A stretch of DNA of 64,000 nt from Rhodoferax sp. Its GTDB lineage: Bacteria; Pseudomonadota; Gammaproteobacteria; Burkholderiales; Burkholderiaceae_C. The position numbers were made by a program, and so were the translations under genes. Under the pieces are notes generated by a model. That model worked only from the letters and a program-made list of their open reading frames with translations. It was not told the origin of the DNA and ran no database searches. This document shows positions 39,886 to 48,504 of this stretch, in pieces (position 1 is the first letter of the stretch; each line of letters starts with the position of its first letter). The DNA lies in contig JARLJI010000185.1 of NCBI GenBank assembly GCA_031291295.1, positions 1 through 64,000 of the forward strand, written 5' to 3'.

Positions 39886-41660
39886 TTCATCTCCGCGGCA
39901 AGATTGTCAAGAAGGAGCTGGAAGGCTTCGACGGCGAGCTGCATGTCGTCGCTGGTCGTGCTCTCCAGGGGGTTGTGGCTGATGCCGGCGTTCTCGCCGC
40001 GCACGAACAGCATGGCCTGCGGCATCACCTCGTGCAGCTTCATGGCGTCGTGGCCGGCGCCACTGGGCATGCGGTACACCGGCACGCCCAGGGCGTCCAC
40101 GGCGCGCTCCCAGCGCTGCTGCCAGGCCGGTGCGCTCGGCGCGGCGGCGGCACGCACCGTTTCTTCCAGCTTGTAGTGCAGGCCGCGCCGCTCGCAGATG
40201 CGCGCCAGTTCGGCGCACACGTCGGCGATACAGGCGTCGCGCACCTCGTTGGTGGTCGCGCGGATGTCGATGCTGAACTTGCAGCGCCCAGGCACCACGT
40301 TGATCGAGCCGTTGGGCACTTCGAGCATGCCGACGGTGGCGACCAGGTGCGGTACCGCGCCGCCGCGCTTTTCGATGTACAGCGCCAGCTCGGCGGCCGC
40401 CGTGGCGGCGTCACGGCGGCGGTCCATCGGCGTGGTGCCGGCGTGGCTGGCCATGCCGACAATTTCGGCGAGATAGCGCACGCTGCCGTTGATCGAGGTC
40501 ACGATGCCCAGCGGCAGGTTGAGTTCATTGAGAACCGGCCCCTGCTCGATATGCACCTCGACAAAGCCCAGGTACTTCGACGCATCGCGCGTCAGTTTGG
40601 GAATGTCGGCTATGCACAGGCCCGCGTGCACCATCGCTTCGCGCATGCTGATGCCGCCGGCGTCTTTCTGCTCCAGCCAGTTCGTGTCGAAGTGGCCGGT
40701 CAGCGCCCCTGAGCCGAGGAACACCGCCTTGTAGCGCTGGCCTTCCTCCTCGGCGAAGCCGACGACCTCGAAACCGTAGGGCAGGCGCTTGCCCTGACGG
40801 TGCAGCGCGCGTACGCAGGCCATGGGCACCAGGATGCCCAGGCGCCCGTCGTACTTGCCGCCGTTGCGCACGGTGTCGTAATGGCTGCCGGTGAGCAGAC
40901 GCTTGGCGGCCGGGTCTGCGCCGTGATAGATGCCGACCACGTTGCCGACCGCGTCGATCGATACGTCGTCGAAGCCGCATTCCTCGCGCATCCAGTGCGA
41001 CAGGCGCTGCGCGCAGGCGCGGTGTGCGTCGGTCAGGTAGGTCACGGTGAGTTCGCCGCGCTCGGCGTAGCCGGGGTCGCTGTGCACCGCCAGCCGCTCG
41101 GCCCAGTCCCACGCCAGGTTGCCGAGTTCGGGCGTGTCGCCGAACACGTCGTGCAGGCGAATTTCGGCAATCCGGTGGATGTTTCGCAGGCACTCGGCCA
41201 GCTCAAAATCCGGGTGGTTCTCCAGCCGGCGCTCGAAGGTCTTGAGGATCTCCCGCTTGTCCAGACCCGTGCCGCGTGGCCCGCGCACCGCCAGCACGAA
41301 CGGGAAGCCGAATCGGGCGCTGTACGCGGCGTTGAGTTGCTGGATTTTTGCGAGCTCATCGGGCGTGCAGTTGGTCAGGCCGGCCTGGCGCTGCTCGTTC
41401 GTCGATTCGGCCGTGAGTGTCCCGGCCACCATGGCCTTGCCGGCCAGTTCGGGGTGGGCGCGGATCAGCGCGAGCTGCGCATCGCGCCCGGCTTGGGTCA
41501 CCGCCTGGGCCATGGCGTGCTTGAGCTGCGTCAGCGAGGCAAACGGTCGCGCTGCGAGCGCCTGCTCCATGATCCAGGGCGAATGCTCGTACAGGCCGTC
41601 GAGCATTGTCAGGGCCTCGTCCTTGGCTGCCGCGTTGAGTTGGGAGAGCGTGATGGCCAT
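39882..41660 (-). CDS. Fused OHCU decarboxylase (UraD) - allantoate amidohydrolase
   Basis: 592 residues from ATG 41660 (MAITLSQLN), with AAGG six bases upstream; ATG 41666 is an alternative overlapping the puuE stop. Residues 1-170 are UraD: catalytic His69 in RAHPELAGK, plus FGFPFVLAVRG, converting OHCU to S-allantoin. Residues about 180-590 are an M20 allantoate amidohydrolase/ureidoglycine-forming enzyme: GSHYDTVRNGGKYDG (His260, Asp271), GFAEEEGQRY, HIEQGPVLNE and GAGHDAM. Both reactions flank PuuE, whose gene is immediately upstream. A fusion of non-consecutive steps is notable. Confidence 0.93.
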   Translation of the reverse strand: MAITLSQLNAAAKDEALTMLDGLYEHSPWIMEQALAARPFASLTQLKHAMAQAVTQAGRDAQLALIRAHPELAGKAMVAGTLTAESTNEQRQAGLTNCTPDELAKIQQLNAAYSARFGFPFVLAVRGPRGTGLDKREILKTFERRLENHPDFELAECLRNIHRIAEIRLHDVFGDTPELGNLAWDWAERLAVHSDPGYAERGELTVTYLTDAHRACAQRLSHWMREECGFDDVSIDAVGNVVGIYHGADPAAKRLLTGSHYDTVRNGGKYDGRLGILVPMACVRALHRQGKRLPYGFEVVGFAEEEGQRYKAVFLGSGALTGHFDTNWLEQKDAGGISMREAMVHAGLCIADIPKLTRDASKYLGFVEVHIEQGPVLNELNLPLGIVTSINGSVRYLAEIVGMASHAGTTPMDRRRDAATAAAELALYIEKRGGAVPHLVATVGMLEVPNGSINVVPGRCKFSIDIRATTNEVRDACIADVCAELARICERRGLHYKLEETVRAAAAPSAPAWQQRWERAVDALGVPVYRMPSGAGHDAMKLHEVMPQAMLFVRGENAGISHNPLESTTSDDMQLAVEAFQLLLDNLAAEMK

Positions 41661-41662
41661 GG

Positions 41663-42613
41663 TCATCCTTGGTACGGGTGAACTTGTTTCCAGTGCCGCG
41701 CGAGATCGACGCGCCGGCACACCCAGACGCGGTCGTGCTTCGCGATGTGATCCAGAAAGCGCTGCAACGCGACGATGCGTCCGGGTCGCCCCAGCATGCG
41801 GCAGTGCATGCCGATGCTCAGCATCTTGGGCCTGTCCTCGCCCTCCGGGTCACCCTCGGCGTAGAGCACATCAAAGCTGTCGCGCATGTACTGGTAGAAC
41901 GGGTCGGCGTGCGAGTAGCCCTGGGGCAGCGCAAAACGCATGTCGTTGCAGTCGAGCGTGTACGGCACGATGAGCTGCGGCACCACCGTGCCGTCGCTCT
42001 TGCGCACCTGCATCCAGAACGGCAGGTCGTCGCCGTAGTAGTCGCTGTCGTATTCGAAGCCGCCGTAGTCGGCCACCAGCCGGCGCGTGCGCGGGCTGTC
42101 GCGCCCGGTGTACCAGCCCAAGGGGCGCTCGCCGGTGAGCTGCTCGATGGCCTGCATGGCCAGGCGCATGTGCTCGCGCTCGGTGGCCTCGTCAATACCC
42201 TGGTAGTGGATCCAGCGCCAGCCGTGGCAGGCAATTTCGTGGCCCAATTCCTGCATGGCGGTGGCGACTTCGGGGTAGCGCTGCAGCGCCATGCCGACGC
42301 CAAAGACCGTGAGCGGCAGGCCGCGCTTTTCGAACTCGCGCAGGATGCGCCAGACGCCCGCGCGCGAGCCGTATTCGTAGATGCCTTCCATGCTGATGTG
42401 GCGTTCGGGAAAGCTCGCGGGGTTGAACATCTCGGAGAGAAACTGCTCCGACCCGGCGTCGCCGTGCAGCACGCAGTTCTCGCCGCCTTCTTCGTAGTTG
42501 AGGACAAATTGCACGGCAATGCGCGCGTTGCCGGGCCATTGCGCGTGCGGCGGCTTGCGGCCGTAGCCCTTCAGGTCGCGCGGGTAGGGCAGGGTGCTGT
42601 CGTAGGTGTTCAT
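41663..42613 (-). CDS. puuE: Allantoinase PuuE (polysaccharide-deacetylase type)
   Basis: 316 residues. Metal-independent allantoinase of the carbohydrate-esterase-4 fold, not the classical amidohydrolase type. PuuE features are YPRDLKGYGRKPPHAQWPGNARIAVQFVLNYEEGGEN, GSRAGVWRILREFEKRGLPLTVFGVGMAL, HGWRWIHYQGI and a C-terminal SIGMHCRMLGRPGR. It opens allantoin to allantoate. It is followed directly by the UraD-amidohydrolase gene and preceded by a GntR gene 9 bases away, on the same strand. Confidence 0.95.
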   Translation of the reverse strand: MNTYDSTLPYPRDLKGYGRKPPHAQWPGNARIAVQFVLNYEEGGENCVLHGDAGSEQFLSEMFNPASFPERHISMEGIYEYGSRAGVWRILREFEKRGLPLTVFGVGMALQRYPEVATAMQELGHEIACHGWRWIHYQGIDEATEREHMRLAMQAIEQLTGERPLGWYTGRDSPRTRRLVADYGGFEYDSDYYGDDLPFWMQVRKSDGTVVPQLIVPYTLDCNDMRFALPQGYSHADPFYQYMRDSFDVLYAEGDPEGEDRPKMLSIGMHCRMLGRPGRIVALQRFLDHIAKHDRVWVCRRVDLARHWKQVHPYQG

Positions 42614-42622
42614 GATGCGAGG

Positions 42623-43297
42623 TCAGGACAAGGCCATGGAAATATCGCTGGTGGGCACCTTGCGATCGAAGGTCAGGTTCTCTTCAACGTGCTGCAGGTG
42701 CTCGTTCATCAGGCGCACGGCACGCTCCTCATCGCGCGCGGCCAGCGCCTTGATGATCTCGGCGTGTTCTTCATTGGAGTGCCGGGCGGCGCTCGCGCTC
42801 TGGTACATCAGCGTGATCAGCGCGCAGCGTGCCACCAGCTTGCCCAGAATCTGCGCCAGCACCTGGTTGCCCATGAGCTCGGCCATGCGCACATGAAAGT
42901 CGCCCAGCAGCTCGGTGCGGCCCGCCACGTCCTCATGCTCGACCGCCGCCTTTTCCTGCGCCACATGTTCCTTGAGCGCGCGGATCTTGGCCGGTGTGAC
43001 CTCGCGCACAAAGGCGCGCGTCATCTCGGCCTCGAGCATGCGGCGCACCGCAAAAACCTGCCTGGCCTCGGCAACGGGCGGTGCCGCCACAAAGGCGCCG
43101 CGTGCCGGCTCCATCCGGATCAGCCGGTTTTGCGCCAGCTGGAACAGCGCCTGGCGCACCAGCGTGCGCGACACGCCGAAGTGGTCCGCCAGCTTCTGCT
43201 CGGCGAGTTTGGCGCCGGGCTGCAGGCGGTGTTCGACGATGGCACGGGTCAGCGCATCGACAATGAAGCTGGTGCTGGACGATTGCATGACGGGCAT
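42623..43297 (-). CDS. GntR-family (FCD) regulator of purine catabolism
   Basis: 224 residues (Met4 at 43288 is an alternative start). Winged helix LAEQKLADHFGVSRTLVRQALFQLAQNRLIRMEPARGAFV, then an FCD domain with FHVRMAELMGNQ and SNEEHAEIIKAL. It is first in a minus-strand operon gntR-puuE-uraD/allantoate amidohydrolase-M20 hydrolase and is divergent from uraH. The 14-bp perfect operator 19 bases upstream of its start suggests autoregulation. Matching sites upstream of puuD and the permease suggest a local regulon. The effector might be urate, HIU or allantoin. Confidence 0.9.
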   Translation of the reverse strand: MPVMQSSSTSFIVDALTRAIVEHRLQPGAKLAEQKLADHFGVSRTLVRQALFQLAQNRLIRMEPARGAFVAAPPVAEARQVFAVRRMLEAEMTRAFVREVTPAKIRALKEHVAQEKAAVEHEDVAGRTELLGDFHVRMAELMGNQVLAQILGKLVARCALITLMYQSASAARHSNEEHAEIIKALAARDEERAVRLMNEHLQHVEENLTFDRKVPTSDISMALS

Positions 43298-43315
43298 GAT
43301 AGCGTCATTTTAAAA

Positions 43316-43329
43316 AAGTGTATACACTT
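43316..43329. promoter_or_regulatory. Purine GntR operator, site 2 (gntR / uraH)
   Basis: AAGTGTATACACTT, a perfect 14-bp palindrome between the divergent gntR (start 43297) and uraH (start 43384). The best of the three sites. Confidence 0.75.
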
Positions 43330-43383
43330 CTGTCGACCAATTTTGGCGCTTCGCCGTTGGACCCTTATGGACAGGAATACACC

Positions 43384-43734
43384 ATGGGCTTGAGCACACA
43401 TGTACTGGACACCATGCACGGTTGCCCGGCGGCCGGCATGGCTGTGGCGTTTTACAGCACGCAGGGCGAGGCGGCCACGCTGATCCGCAAGCTGACGCTC
43501 AACAGCGACGGACGCACGGACGCCCCGCTGTTCGACAACGCTAGCCTGCGCCAGGGCACCTACCGCCTGGTGTTCGACGTCGCGGGCTACTTCAAGGCGC
43601 GCGGTGTGGCGTTGCCCGAACCGAATTTTCTGGGTCAGGTGAGCCTGGACTTCGGCGTGGCCCACACCGATCAGCACTACCACGTCCCACTCCTGGTCAG
43701 CCCATGGAGCTACTCGACCTACCGCGGCTCCTGA
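43384..43734 (+). CDS. uraH: 5-hydroxyisourate hydrolase
   Basis: 116 residues from ATG 43384 (MGLSTHVLDTMHGCPAAGM), with AGGA upstream. The transthyretin-related fold ends with the diagnostic YRGS. Catalytic His in STHVLD, and HVPLLVSPWSYSTYRGS, are typical. It hydrolyses the PuuD product HIU to OHCU, which UraD then decarboxylates. It is divergent from gntR-puuE across the operator. Confidence 0.96.
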   Translation: MGLSTHVLDTMHGCPAAGMAVAFYSTQGEAATLIRKLTLNSDGRTDAPLFDNASLRQGTYRLVFDVAGYFKARGVALPEPNFLGQVSLDFGVAHTDQHYHVPLLVSPWSYSTYRGS

Positions 43735-43748
43735 GCCGCGGCACCGGG

Positions 43749-44294
43749 CTACTGCGCCTCTTCCCCGAGTTGCCCCTCGGTCAGCGTGTCAAGCTGGAAG
43801 TGGCCGCTTTTGTCCCACAGCCAGACGTCGGTATAGGTCACCCGGCCGAGCCGCAGCGGGGCCGGGAACGGTGCGGCCTGGCGCACGGTGCGCTCGATCT
43901 CGGCGATCACTTCGGGCGCCTGGGTCGGTGCGCGCATCCAGCGTGTGCCCAGCACCCGACCCCGGCCATCGAGGTCCACCTGCAGCACCCCGACGGCGTA
44001 CAGCATGGGCGGCATCTTGCCCTTGTAGATTCTGTCGGCGTTGAGTGCGTAGAGGTGATGCGCCGCGTCGAGACGGTATTCGCGGGCCGTGGCGGCGTTG
44101 GAAGCCCGCGGCGCGGCACTCACCCCCGGGACGGCGGGGGCTGCCGGCGCCGGTACGGGCGCCAGACCCGGTGCGGTCTTGCAGCCGGCGATCAGGGCCG
44201 CCGCTGCGGCGCAGCCGGCACCCAGCAGCAGGCGTCGGTTCAGTGCGGGCGGCGAAGATGTCTTTCGAAACCGGAGGGGAGAGATGTGGTTCAT
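43749..44294 (-). CDS. Lipoprotein with TonB-C-like domain
   Basis: 181 residues from ATG 44294 (MNHISPLRF). Positively charged start, hydrophobic helix and lipobox LIAGC, so probably a lipoprotein, with an Ala/Pro linker (APVPAPAAPAVPG). The C-terminal 110 residues (MLYAVGVLQVDLDGRGRVLGTRWMRAP...) resemble the TonB C-terminal or periplasmic beta-alpha-beta fold. Function unknown. It is convergent with uraH (14 bases between stop codons) and divergent from xdhC. Confidence 0.75.
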   Translation of the reverse strand: MNHISPLRFRKTSSPPALNRRLLLGAGCAAAAALIAGCKTAPGLAPVPAPAAPAVPGVSAAPRASNAATAREYRLDAAHHLYALNADRIYKGKMPPMLYAVGVLQVDLDGRGRVLGTRWMRAPTQAPEVIAEIERTVRQAAPFPAPLRLGRVTYTDVWLWDKSGHFQLDTLTEGQLGEEAQ

Positions 44295-44404
44295 GGGGGC
44301 TGCAGGCACTGGGTTGCTAAACGGGTTTTAAAAGGCTCGGAGCATACTTTGCCCGAAATCAGTCGCGGCGCGCGCTGCGGGTCCGCGCACAAAGGTATCG
44401 GTTT

Positions 44405-45205
44405 GTGAATACGGCAGAAATTTTCCTGTCCCGGCTCGCGCATGAGGGCGCGGTGCTGGTCAGTGTGGCGTCAACGAAGGGCTCGGCACCGCGCGAGCGC
44501 GGCGCCTGGATGGCGGTGTTCGCGCAGGACCTGATCGGCACCATCGGTGGCGGCCATCTGGAGTATCAGGCCATCGATACTGCGCGTGCACGCCTGGCCG
44601 GTGCGCCGGGCGAGCCGGTGCTGCGCTTCGCGCTGGGCCCGAGCCTGGGCCAATGCTGCGGCGGTGTCGTGCATCTGCAGTTTGAGCGTGTGGCTGCGGC
44701 CGATGTCCCGGCGCTGCGCGAGCGGCTCGCGCCCCACCTGCAGCCGGTCGCGCTGTTCGGTGGCGGCCATGTGGGCGCCGCGCTGGCCCGCGTGATCGCC
44801 ATGCTGCCGTTCTCGCTGACCTGGATCGACAGCCGCGACGGCATCTTTCCGCAAGACGTTCCCGCCGACGTCAGCTGCGAATACTCCGATCCGGTGCAGT
44901 CCGCCGTGAAGGACCTGGCGTCAGGCTCGCGCGTGATCATCATGAGTTTCAGCCATGCCGAGGACCTGGACATCGTGGCGGCCTGCCTGCAGCGCCAGCG
45001 TGCGCGGGCCGACCTGCCGTATATCGGCCTGATCGGCAGCAAGACCAAATGGGCCACCTTCCGGCACCGGCTGGAGGCGCGCGGTTTCACGGCCGATGAA
45101 CTGGCGCACATCACCTGCCCGATCGGCGTGCCCGGTATCAACGGCAAGGAACCGGAAGTCATTGCCGTGGCGGTCGCCGCGCAATTGCTGCAGCTTCAAA
45201 TTTAG
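44405..45205 (+). CDS. xdhC: Xanthine dehydrogenase accessory protein XdhC
   Basis: 266 residues. Binds the molybdenum cofactor, promotes its sulfuration and inserts it into xanthine dehydrogenase. N-terminal XdhC domain: VLVSVASTKGSAPRERGAWM, IGTIGGGHLEYQAI and the cysteine pair GQCCGG. C-terminal Rossmann part: VALFGGGHVGAALARV and GLIGSKTKWATFRHRL. Its XdhA and XdhB partners are not in this window. Confidence 0.95.
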   Translation: MNTAEIFLSRLAHEGAVLVSVASTKGSAPRERGAWMAVFAQDLIGTIGGGHLEYQAIDTARARLAGAPGEPVLRFALGPSLGQCCGGVVHLQFERVAAADVPALRERLAPHLQPVALFGGGHVGAALARVIAMLPFSLTWIDSRDGIFPQDVPADVSCEYSDPVQSAVKDLASGSRVIIMSFSHAEDLDIVAACLQRQRARADLPYIGLIGSKTKWATFRHRLEARGFTADELAHITCPIGVPGINGKEPEVIAVAVAAQLLQLQI

Positions 45206-45254
45206 GGTTTGTACTGAGTCGTCGGCACGGCAAGGCGCTGGAGCCGTGGCGAAA

Positions 45255-45268
45255 AATTGTATACACTT
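45255..45268. promoter_or_regulatory. Purine GntR operator, site 3 (puuD)
   Basis: AATTGTATACACTT with core TGTATACA at 45258-45265, about 120 bases before puuD. A further TGTACA half-site follows at 45273-45278. Confidence 0.65.
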
Positions 45269-45388
45269 ATCGTGTACAGGTCGCAGCGGGGCACAAATTT
45301 TGTAGTTCGCGGCCGGATTTCTGCTCAGAGCGCCCGCAGTGGTGAGCAGGTTGGAAAAAGGCGGTTTCGTGCCGCGAGGTTGAGAGAC

Positions 45389-46606
45389 ATGCAAAGTTAC
45401 TATCTCGACTGGGCCAACCTGCTGCTGCGCTGGGTCCATGTCATCACCGCCATCGCCTGGGTGGGCTCCTCGTTTTATTTCGTCTTCCTCGACAGCAGCC
45501 TGACGCCGCCGCTCGACGAGGACTTGAAAAAACAGGGCGTCAGCGGCGAACTTTGGGCCCTGCACGGCGGCGGCTTCTACCATCCCGTCAAGTTCAACGT
45601 CGCGCCGCCCAGGCTGCCCGACCATCTGCACTGGTTCTACTGGGAAAGCTACAGCACCTGGCTGACCGGCTTCAGCCTGTTCACGGTCTCCTACCTGTGG
45701 AACGCGAACATCTACCTGATCGACAAGTCGCTCATGGACTGGGCGCCGGCCGCGGCCATCGCGGCGGCGTTGGCCTTCCTGGTGGTGTTCTGGCTCTTGT
45801 ACGACGGCATCTGCCGCGTGTTCGGCCAGCGCCCCAACGGCGACGCCATCGTCGGCGCGCTGGTGCTGGTGCTGGTCTGCGTGGCGTCGTGGCTGGCCTG
45901 CCACCTGTTTGCCGGGCGTGCCGCCTTCCTGCTGGTGGGCGCCATGATGGCGACGTCCATGAGCGCCAACGTGTTCTTCTGGATCATTCCAGGCCAGCGC
46001 AAGGTCGTGGCGTCCATCAAGGCCGGGCAGCCGGTGGACCCGATCCACGGCAAGCGCGGCAAGCAGCGCAGCGTGCACAACACCTATTTCACGCTGCCGG
46101 TGCTGTTTGCCATGCTGTCCAACCACTACAGCTTTGCCTACAGCAACCCGAACAACTGGCTGGTGCTGATTCTCATGATGTTCGCCGGCGCCGCCATTCG
46201 CCAGTTCTTCGTGATGCGCCACGGCTTCAAGCTGGGCCGCAACGCCAATCCGCTGCCGTATGCGCTGGTCGGCATGCTCGTGATCGCGGGCGTGATTGCC
46301 TGGATTCGCCCAGATGCTACCAATTCAATAGCTGCCGGCCAAGGTGCCACAGGGGCCACAGCCGAAGTTTCCTTCAAGGATGTGCAAAAGGTGGTGGCGC
46401 AGCGCTGCTATATGTGCCACGGCGCCACGGTGCAGATGAAAAATATCCGCTTCGACTCCCCATCGCTGATCAAGGAACATGCGCAGGACATGTACCAGCA
46501 GGTCGTGGTGACCAGGATCATGCCGATGAACAACGCCACCGGCATGACCGATGAAGAGCGCGCGATGTTCGCGCGCTGGTTCAAGGACGGCGCCAGGACC
46601 GAGTAG
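45389..46606 (+). CDS. puuD: Membrane urate oxidase PuuD with cytochrome c domain
   Basis: 405 residues from ATG 45389 (MQSYYLDWANLLLRWVHVIT); the frame is open upstream but contains the operator. Eight or nine membrane helices form the urate hydroxylase domain (WVHVITAIAWVGSSFYFVFLD, HWFYWESYSTWLTG). A C-terminal monohaem cytochrome c has CYMCH at about residue 339-343. It oxidises urate to 5-hydroxyisourate in the inner membrane, passing electrons to the respiratory chain. The linker between the two parts is encoded by a copy of the 17-bp palindrome. Confidence 0.93.
   Translation: MQSYYLDWANLLLRWVHVITAIAWVGSSFYFVFLDSSLTPPLDEDLKKQGVSGELWALHGGGFYHPVKFNVAPPRLPDHLHWFYWESYSTWLTGFSLFTVSYLWNANIYLIDKSLMDWAPAAAIAAALAFLVVFWLLYDGICRVFGQRPNGDAIVGALVLVLVCVASWLACHLFAGRAAFLLVGAMMATSMSANVFFWIIPGQRKVVASIKAGQPVDPIHGKRGKQRSVHNTYFTLPVLFAMLSNHYSFAYSNPNNWLVLILMMFAGAAIRQFFVMRHGFKLGRNANPLPYALVGMLVIAGVIAWIRPDATNSIAAGQGATGATAEVSFKDVQKVVAQRCYMCHGATVQMKNIRFDSPSLIKEHAQDMYQQVVVTRIMPMNNATGMTDEERAMFARWFKDGARTE
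46316..46332. repeat. 17-bp dispersed palindrome (copy 10, in puuD linker)
   Basis: GCTACCAATTCAATAGC, encoding ATNSIA in the linker between the membrane and cytochrome domains of PuuD. Confidence 0.6.
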
Positions 46607-46629
46607 GGCGCCCGGATCCCCCGGATTCG

Positions 46630-47931
46630 TTAGCCCATGTGCTGTGGCAACCACAGCGCGATGACGGGGAACGCAATCAGGATGATCAGCCGGAGGATGT
46701 CGGTGGCGATGAAGGGCAACACGCCCTTGAAGATGGTGGTGAAGCTCACATCTTTCACCACGCTCTTGATCACAAACACGTTCATGCCCACCGGAGGATG
46801 GATCAACCCGAGTTCGACCGTCATCACGATGATGATGCCGAACCAGATGGGGTCGAACCCCATCGCGGTGATGACCGGAAAGACGATGGGCACCGTCAGG
46901 ATGATCATCGCCATCGCATCCATCAGGCTGCCGAGAATCAGGAACATCACCATCATCAGCGCCAGCACGCCGTAGCGCCCGATGCCCAGCGCGGTGAGGA
47001 ATTCGGTGAGCTTTTGCGGCGTCTGAGTGATGGTGAGGAAGTAGCCGAACAGCAGCGCGCCGATCAGCACCGTGAACACCGCCGCCGTGGTGCGCGTGGC
47101 CTGCAACAGTGCGTCACGCGTCTTCTTGCGATCCAGCTTGCCGCGCAGCACGCCCAGCAGGTAGGCGCCGCTCGCGCCCACGCCGCCCGCCTCGGTGGGC
47201 GTGAAGAAGCCCCCGTAGAGGCCGCCGATGACGAAGATGAACAAGGTCAACGGCGCCCACACCATCTTGAGCGCCCGGGCCCGCTCGCCCCATGGCCTGC
47301 GCTCGCCGGCGGGCAGCAGGTCGGGCTTGAGCCTGACGATCAGGTTGACGGTGATCACGTACATCGCCATGGCCAGCAGGCCCGGCAGGATGCCGGCCAT
47401 GAAGAGCTTGCCGATGTCCTGTTCGGTGAGGATGGCGTAGACCACCAGCACGGTCGAGGGCGGCAGCATCGCGCCCAGCGTGCCGCCGGCGGCGATCACG
47501 CCGGTCGAGAACGACTGCGGGTAGCCGAAGCGGCGCATCTCCGGATAGGCAACCACGGAGAAGGTGGCGGCGGTCGCCACCGAGGAGCCGCAGATCGCCG
47601 CGAAGCCGCCGCAGGCCACGACAGTGGCGATGCCCAGGCCGCCGCGCAGGTGGCCGATGAAGGCGTCGGCTGCACGGAACATCTCCTTCGACAGGCCCGA
47701 CGCGGACACGAATGCGCCCATCAGCATGAACATCGGAATCACGCCGAAGGTGTAGTCGGTGACGGTGCGCATCGACGTGAGGCTGACCAGCTTCATGGCC
47801 GGCCCGCCGCCGACGATGTAGCTGTAGCCGGTCACGCCCACCAGGCCCATCGCCATGCCCACCGGCACGCGCGCCAGCATCAGGATGAACAGCACGGCGA
47901 AGCCGACCAGGGCCACCATGTCGTTGCTCAT
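46630..47931 (-). CDS. TRAP transporter large permease (DctM type)
   Basis: 433 residues, about 12 membrane helices, DctM family: MLARVPVGMAMGLVG, GGFAAICGSSVATAATFSVVAYPEM, AAGGTLGAMLPPSTVLVVYAIL. Last gene of a minus-strand operon: decarboxylase, dctP, dctQ, dctM. Its substrate should be the 2-oxo acid used by the decarboxylase, by inference. Confidence 0.93.
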   Translation of the reverse strand: MSNDMVALVGFAVLFILMLARVPVGMAMGLVGVTGYSYIVGGGPAMKLVSLTSMRTVTDYTFGVIPMFMLMGAFVSASGLSKEMFRAADAFIGHLRGGLGIATVVACGGFAAICGSSVATAATFSVVAYPEMRRFGYPQSFSTGVIAAGGTLGAMLPPSTVLVVYAILTEQDIGKLFMAGILPGLLAMAMYVITVNLIVRLKPDLLPAGERRPWGERARALKMVWAPLTLFIFVIGGLYGGFFTPTEAGGVGASGAYLLGVLRGKLDRKKTRDALLQATRTTAAVFTVLIGALLFGYFLTITQTPQKLTEFLTALGIGRYGVLALMMVMFLILGSLMDAMAMIILTVPIVFPVITAMGFDPIWFGIIIVMTVELGLIHPPVGMNVFVIKSVVKDVSFTTIFKGVLPFIATDILRLIILIAFPVIALWLPQHMG

Positions 47932-47973
47932 CGCGCGCCCCCGGAAACAAGGTGAATCGTCATGTATTCCATC

Positions 47974-48486
47974 TCATTCAACTTCCCGGCCATGTTCCGG
48001 CTCGGCGAGCCGTTCCGGCCGGAAAATCAGCTGCCAGGTGCGGATGGCAATCAGCATCACGGCCGCGGCATCGCCCGCCCAGGCCAGCGCGTAGAGCGGC
48101 CACACGGGCAGGTTCAGGTCGAAGGTCTGCACGTGGTCGTGGTAGGTACCGCGCACCTTGTCGAAGATCGCCAAGGTGTGCACGATCACCACGAACAGCA
48201 GCACCAGCGTCGCGAAGACATCGATGTAGCGCTTGCCGCGCGCGCTGGCGCTGCTCCATACCAGGTCGACCGTGATGTGGGTGCCGCGGTAGCTGGTGGC
48301 GGCGATGCCCCAGAAGATCAGCGTGCCCAGCAGCAGCTTGCCAAAGTCGTAGCTGTCGGGGATCGAGGTGTTGAAGAACTTGCGCAGCACCACCGTGACG
48401 AAGATGTCGAGCGCGACGATGCCGATGAACAGCGCCGCCAGCCACTCGATGGTGTCGATCATGCGGTCCATGAAATCGCGCTTCAT
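47974..48486 (-). CDS. TRAP transporter small permease (DctQ type)
   Basis: 170 residues with four membrane helices. Family pattern: MIDTIEWLAALFIGIVALDIFVTVVLRKFF, GTHITVDLVW and WPLYALAWAGDAAAVML. Lies 42 bases before dctM and 18 after dctP. Confidence 0.92.
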   Translation of the reverse strand: MKRDFMDRMIDTIEWLAALFIGIVALDIFVTVVLRKFFNTSIPDSYDFGKLLLGTLIFWGIAATSYRGTHITVDLVWSSASARGKRYIDVFATLVLLFVVIVHTLAIFDKVRGTYHDHVQTFDLNLPVWPLYALAWAGDAAAVMLIAIRTWQLIFRPERLAEPEHGREVE

Positions 48487-48504
48487 GGCTGCTGCCCCCT
48501 GCCG

